Both the position numbers and the translations under genes were made by a program. From NCBI GenBank assembly GCA_044228875.1, contig JBGAUA010000141.1:1-9504 (forward strand): a DNA stretch of 9,504 bases. Direction: 5' to 3'. Shown here piece by piece: positions 7,432 through 9,504 of this stretch. Origin of the DNA: Epilinea sp044228875. GTDB lineage: Bacteria > Chloroflexota > Anaerolineae > Epilineales > Epilineaceae. Position 1 is the first letter of the stretch. Each line of letters begins with the position of its first letter. The notes under the pieces were generated by a model, which did not search any database, was not told where the DNA came from, and saw nothing but the letters and a program-made list of their open reading frames with translations.

Positions 7432-9504
7432 TGGCCCGTCGCAAGGCAGGGTGCGGGCGATCTGTTCGTAGACCTGCGCCAGATCCTCGGCGTCGGGGGC
7501 CAGCAGCAGGCGTTCCGGCTCGCGGGCGATGGCGCCCAGAAGTGCGGCGTCAAGGTCCTGGCCCAAGCCGATGCTGTACACGATGGCGCCGCTTCGGTGC
7601 AGTGCCTCGGCCGCGGCCAGTACAGCCGCGGTGGAGGTGCCGGTGGGGCGACCGTCGGTGAGCAGGATGACCACGGCGGCGTTGGCCGCGTTGCGCTCGG
7701 TGCCGGCCAACACCTGCCCGGCCGCCAGCAAGCCCAGGTCGATGCGCGTTCCGCTGGCCTGAGGCAGGCGGTCCAGGGCGGCGAGGATGGCGCTTCGGTC
7801 GCGGCTGAGCGGCAATCGCGGCAGCGCATCCGCATTGAAGGCCACCACGGCAGTGCTGTCGCCCGCACCGTAGTCCATCAGGCGGACGAAGCGGCCCGCC
7901 GCCTCCACGGCCGCGGCCAGCTTGGTGCGACCGGCGCGGCTGACATCCAACATGCTGTCCGACGTGTCCACGACCAGCACCACGTCCGCGCGCTGGATAC
8001 GCTTGGGGCAGTGCTCCCGACGCAGCCAGGGCAGGTAGATGGGCCGCGGCGTCGGGCTGGGCGTGGGCGTGTTCGACGCCGTCGGGCTGGGGCCTGTGGT
8101 CGGGCTGGGGCCGGGGGTGGGGCTGGGCGCGCCCACCTCGACGACGGGCACCGGGAAGTCGACGCGGCCTGGTTGACCCAGGCCGTCCAGTCCTTCGCCC
8201 ACCGCGAAGACGTTCGTGGGATGGGTGCCGGTTTCCAGCGGCCGCAGGCGGTAGCCGAGCTCGGTCGGTCGGTCCAAGGGCAGGTCGGCGAGGGTCCAGA
8301 CGAGGCGCTGGCCGCTCAACTGCGCCGGCGGTTGGGCGCTGCCCGGCACATAGGCCATGTTGCGGGGGATCTCGTCGGTCACGGTCAGGCTGCCGAAGAG
8401 GACGCCCGCGCGCAGTCGGGCGGCGATGACCTGGTAGACCCGGGCCAGCTCGGCGGCGCTCGGCGCCACATAGGCGTCCCCCGGCGCGCTGGCCATCTGG
8501 GCGAGCAAGCCGACGTTGGCGCCGGCGCCGAAGGCCACCGTGAACAAGCGTGCGCCTTCCAGTCGGGCCTGGTCGGCCGCGCGAAGGGCCTGGGCGACGT
8601 TCGAGCCGCCGTCCGTGAGCAGCACGATCACCGAGCCGGCGCCCAGGCGCCGCCGCGGTCCCGTCAGCTCGAGCCGCGCCTCGTCCACGCCCGCGGCGAT
8701 GTCCGTGCCGCCGCCGGCCACGAGGGCGCGCACGGCATCGATGGCGGCCAGTCCATCGTCAGTAAGGCCCTGGCGGAGGTCCGCGTCCTGGTTGAAGCCT
8801 ACGACGCCGATGCGGTCCCGGGCCAGGTCCATCCCGGCGATGAAGGCCTCGGCGGCCGCTTTGGCCGCATCCAAGGGGGCGCCGGACATGGAGCCGGAAT
8901 AGTCGATGACCAGCACGACGTCCGCGCGACCCTCCACCTCGGGGCAATCGCCGCCGATGCGCAGGGTGAGGGCGGTGGTCTGGCCCAGGAGCAGTCGCGT
9001 GGGCTGGGCGAACTTGTCGCCCACGGCCCGGCAGCGCGGCGCGAAATCCGGCAGCGCGCCGGGTTGGCCGGACGGGTCCGGGGCGTAGACGCGCACCGCC
9101 GATCGGGAACTGTCGCCGACCAGCACGCGCCCGGTTTGGTCGACGGTCAGGTCCGCCGGGCCGCCGGACTCCGGCGCGTCGCCGCGAGCGTCGAAGGCGG
9201 CCAGCATCCGCCCGTCGGCGNNNNNNNNNNAAGGCGTTCAGCACGAAGGCGTGGCCGGAGCTGTCGGCGGCCACGCGTACCGGCCTGCCCGGCAAGGACC
9301 AGGCGCCGGTGATCCGGCCGGTGTCCAGGTCACGGAGCTCCAGGCTGTCGGTGCTGCGGTTGACGGTCCAGAGCAGGCCTTGTGGACCGGATGCCAGATC
9401 CCAGAGAGCCACGCGCTGGGTATCGGTCGTCGTCCAGGTCCAGCGCAGCGCAGCTTCATCCGCGGGGTCGTCCCAGCGCCACAGGGCCTGGCCGCCGAGA
9501 TCCA
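7429..9504 (-). CDS. NHL-propeller protein with two VWA domains (upstream paralogue), 5' partial and interrupted by an N gap
   Basis: The reading frame enters from the window edge (D-L-G-G-Q-A-L-W from 9502) and runs 90 codons to the gap at 9221-9230. It resumes as A-D-G-R-M-L-A-A-F and stops at 7429. Numbering here is from the Met at 9207. Propeller repeats lie on both sides of the gap and end near residue 45. VWA-1 spans about 95-270 with D102-x-S104-x-S106, T168 and D199. A beta domain (about 273-358, SLTVTDEIP...FPVPVV) leads to a Pro/Ser/Thr linker ending in PIYLPWL (389-395). VWA-2 spans about 407-588 with D414-x-S416-x-S418, T487 and D518. Its four cysteines (59, 89, 400, 589) match those of the downstream paralogue. 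The Met at 9207 is internal, not the start. The role is probably metal-dependent binding outside the cell; the ligand is unknown. Confidence 0.88.
8081..8112 (-). repeat. Short 18-bp-period repeat in the Pro/Ser/Thr linker
   Basis: On the plus strand, gtcgggctggggcc occurs exactly at 8081-8094 and 8099-8112, and its first ten bases also occur at 8051-8060. The period of the close pair is 18 bp, encoding a six-residue unit of the type T-G-P-S-P-T in the linker between the beta domain and VWA-2. Such repeats can expand or contract by slippage without changing frame. Confidence 0.6.
9221..9230. other. Assembly gap (10 N)
   Basis: The gap lies inside the propeller region of the upstream VWA gene. 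Read with exactly ten bases, the flanking frames do not join. Two bases of a codon precede the gap and one base follows it on the minus strand, so the true gap length should be a multiple of three. Confidence 0.95.

Noticed and set aside
3925..9312. A 1795-codon open frame on the plus strand across the whole VWA operon
   Set aside because: It is the complement of two well-supported minus-strand genes, has a low-complexity Gly/Arg/His/Gln-rich product, runs through the N gap, and has no recognisable domain. Long antisense frames are expected in GC-rich coding DNA.
8759..9412. A 217-codon minus-strand frame that reads through the N gap
   Set aside because: Only the part before the gap is real propeller sequence. 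Past the gap it shifts into an Arg-rich shadow frame because ten N is not the true gap length.

Overview
The window is GC-rich DNA, probably from a member of the Chloroflexota (Anaerolineae/Ardenticatenia-like), as an isolate contig or a metagenome scaffold. The main reason is protein style: secreted proteins with Thr/Pro-rich linkers, two of which run into a short 'P-I-(F/Y)-L-P' motif; NHL/Kelch propellers; and double von Willebrand factor A (VWA) proteins. This is inferred from family habits, not from a marker gene. A run of 10 N marks an assembly gap at 9221-9230.

Layout. (1) 1-2031, plus strand: the 3' part of a membrane protein. An N-terminal piece resembling the end of a clan-A glycoside hydrolase is fused to an O-antigen ligase/Wzy-type polymerase. 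(2) 2012-3448, minus strand: a secreted six-blade Kelch propeller with a Pro/Thr linker and a Cys-containing tail. Its 3' end overlaps the first gene's 3' end by 20 bp. (3) 3525-3807, minus strand: three tRNA genes transcribed in the order Pro(TGG), Gly(TCC), CAT (elongator Met or Ile2), none with an encoded CCA, behind a plausible promoter. (4) 3943-9504, minus strand: two tandem, translationally coupled paralogues. Each has an NHL-type propeller, a first VWA domain, a small beta domain, a Pro/Thr linker and a second VWA domain. The upstream one is cut by the window edge and by the N gap.

How it fits together. Apart from the tRNAs, every gene appears to act at or outside the membrane: glycan polymerisation or ligation, and large extracytoplasmic propeller/VWA proteins with intact metal-ion-dependent adhesion sites (MIDAS). 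The VWA pair is the most distinctive part. Both copies keep the same four cysteines and the same domain order, which suggests a duplicated extracellular binding or scaffold protein whose two products may work together. I see no CRISPR array, insertion sequence, phage gene or recognisable defence system.
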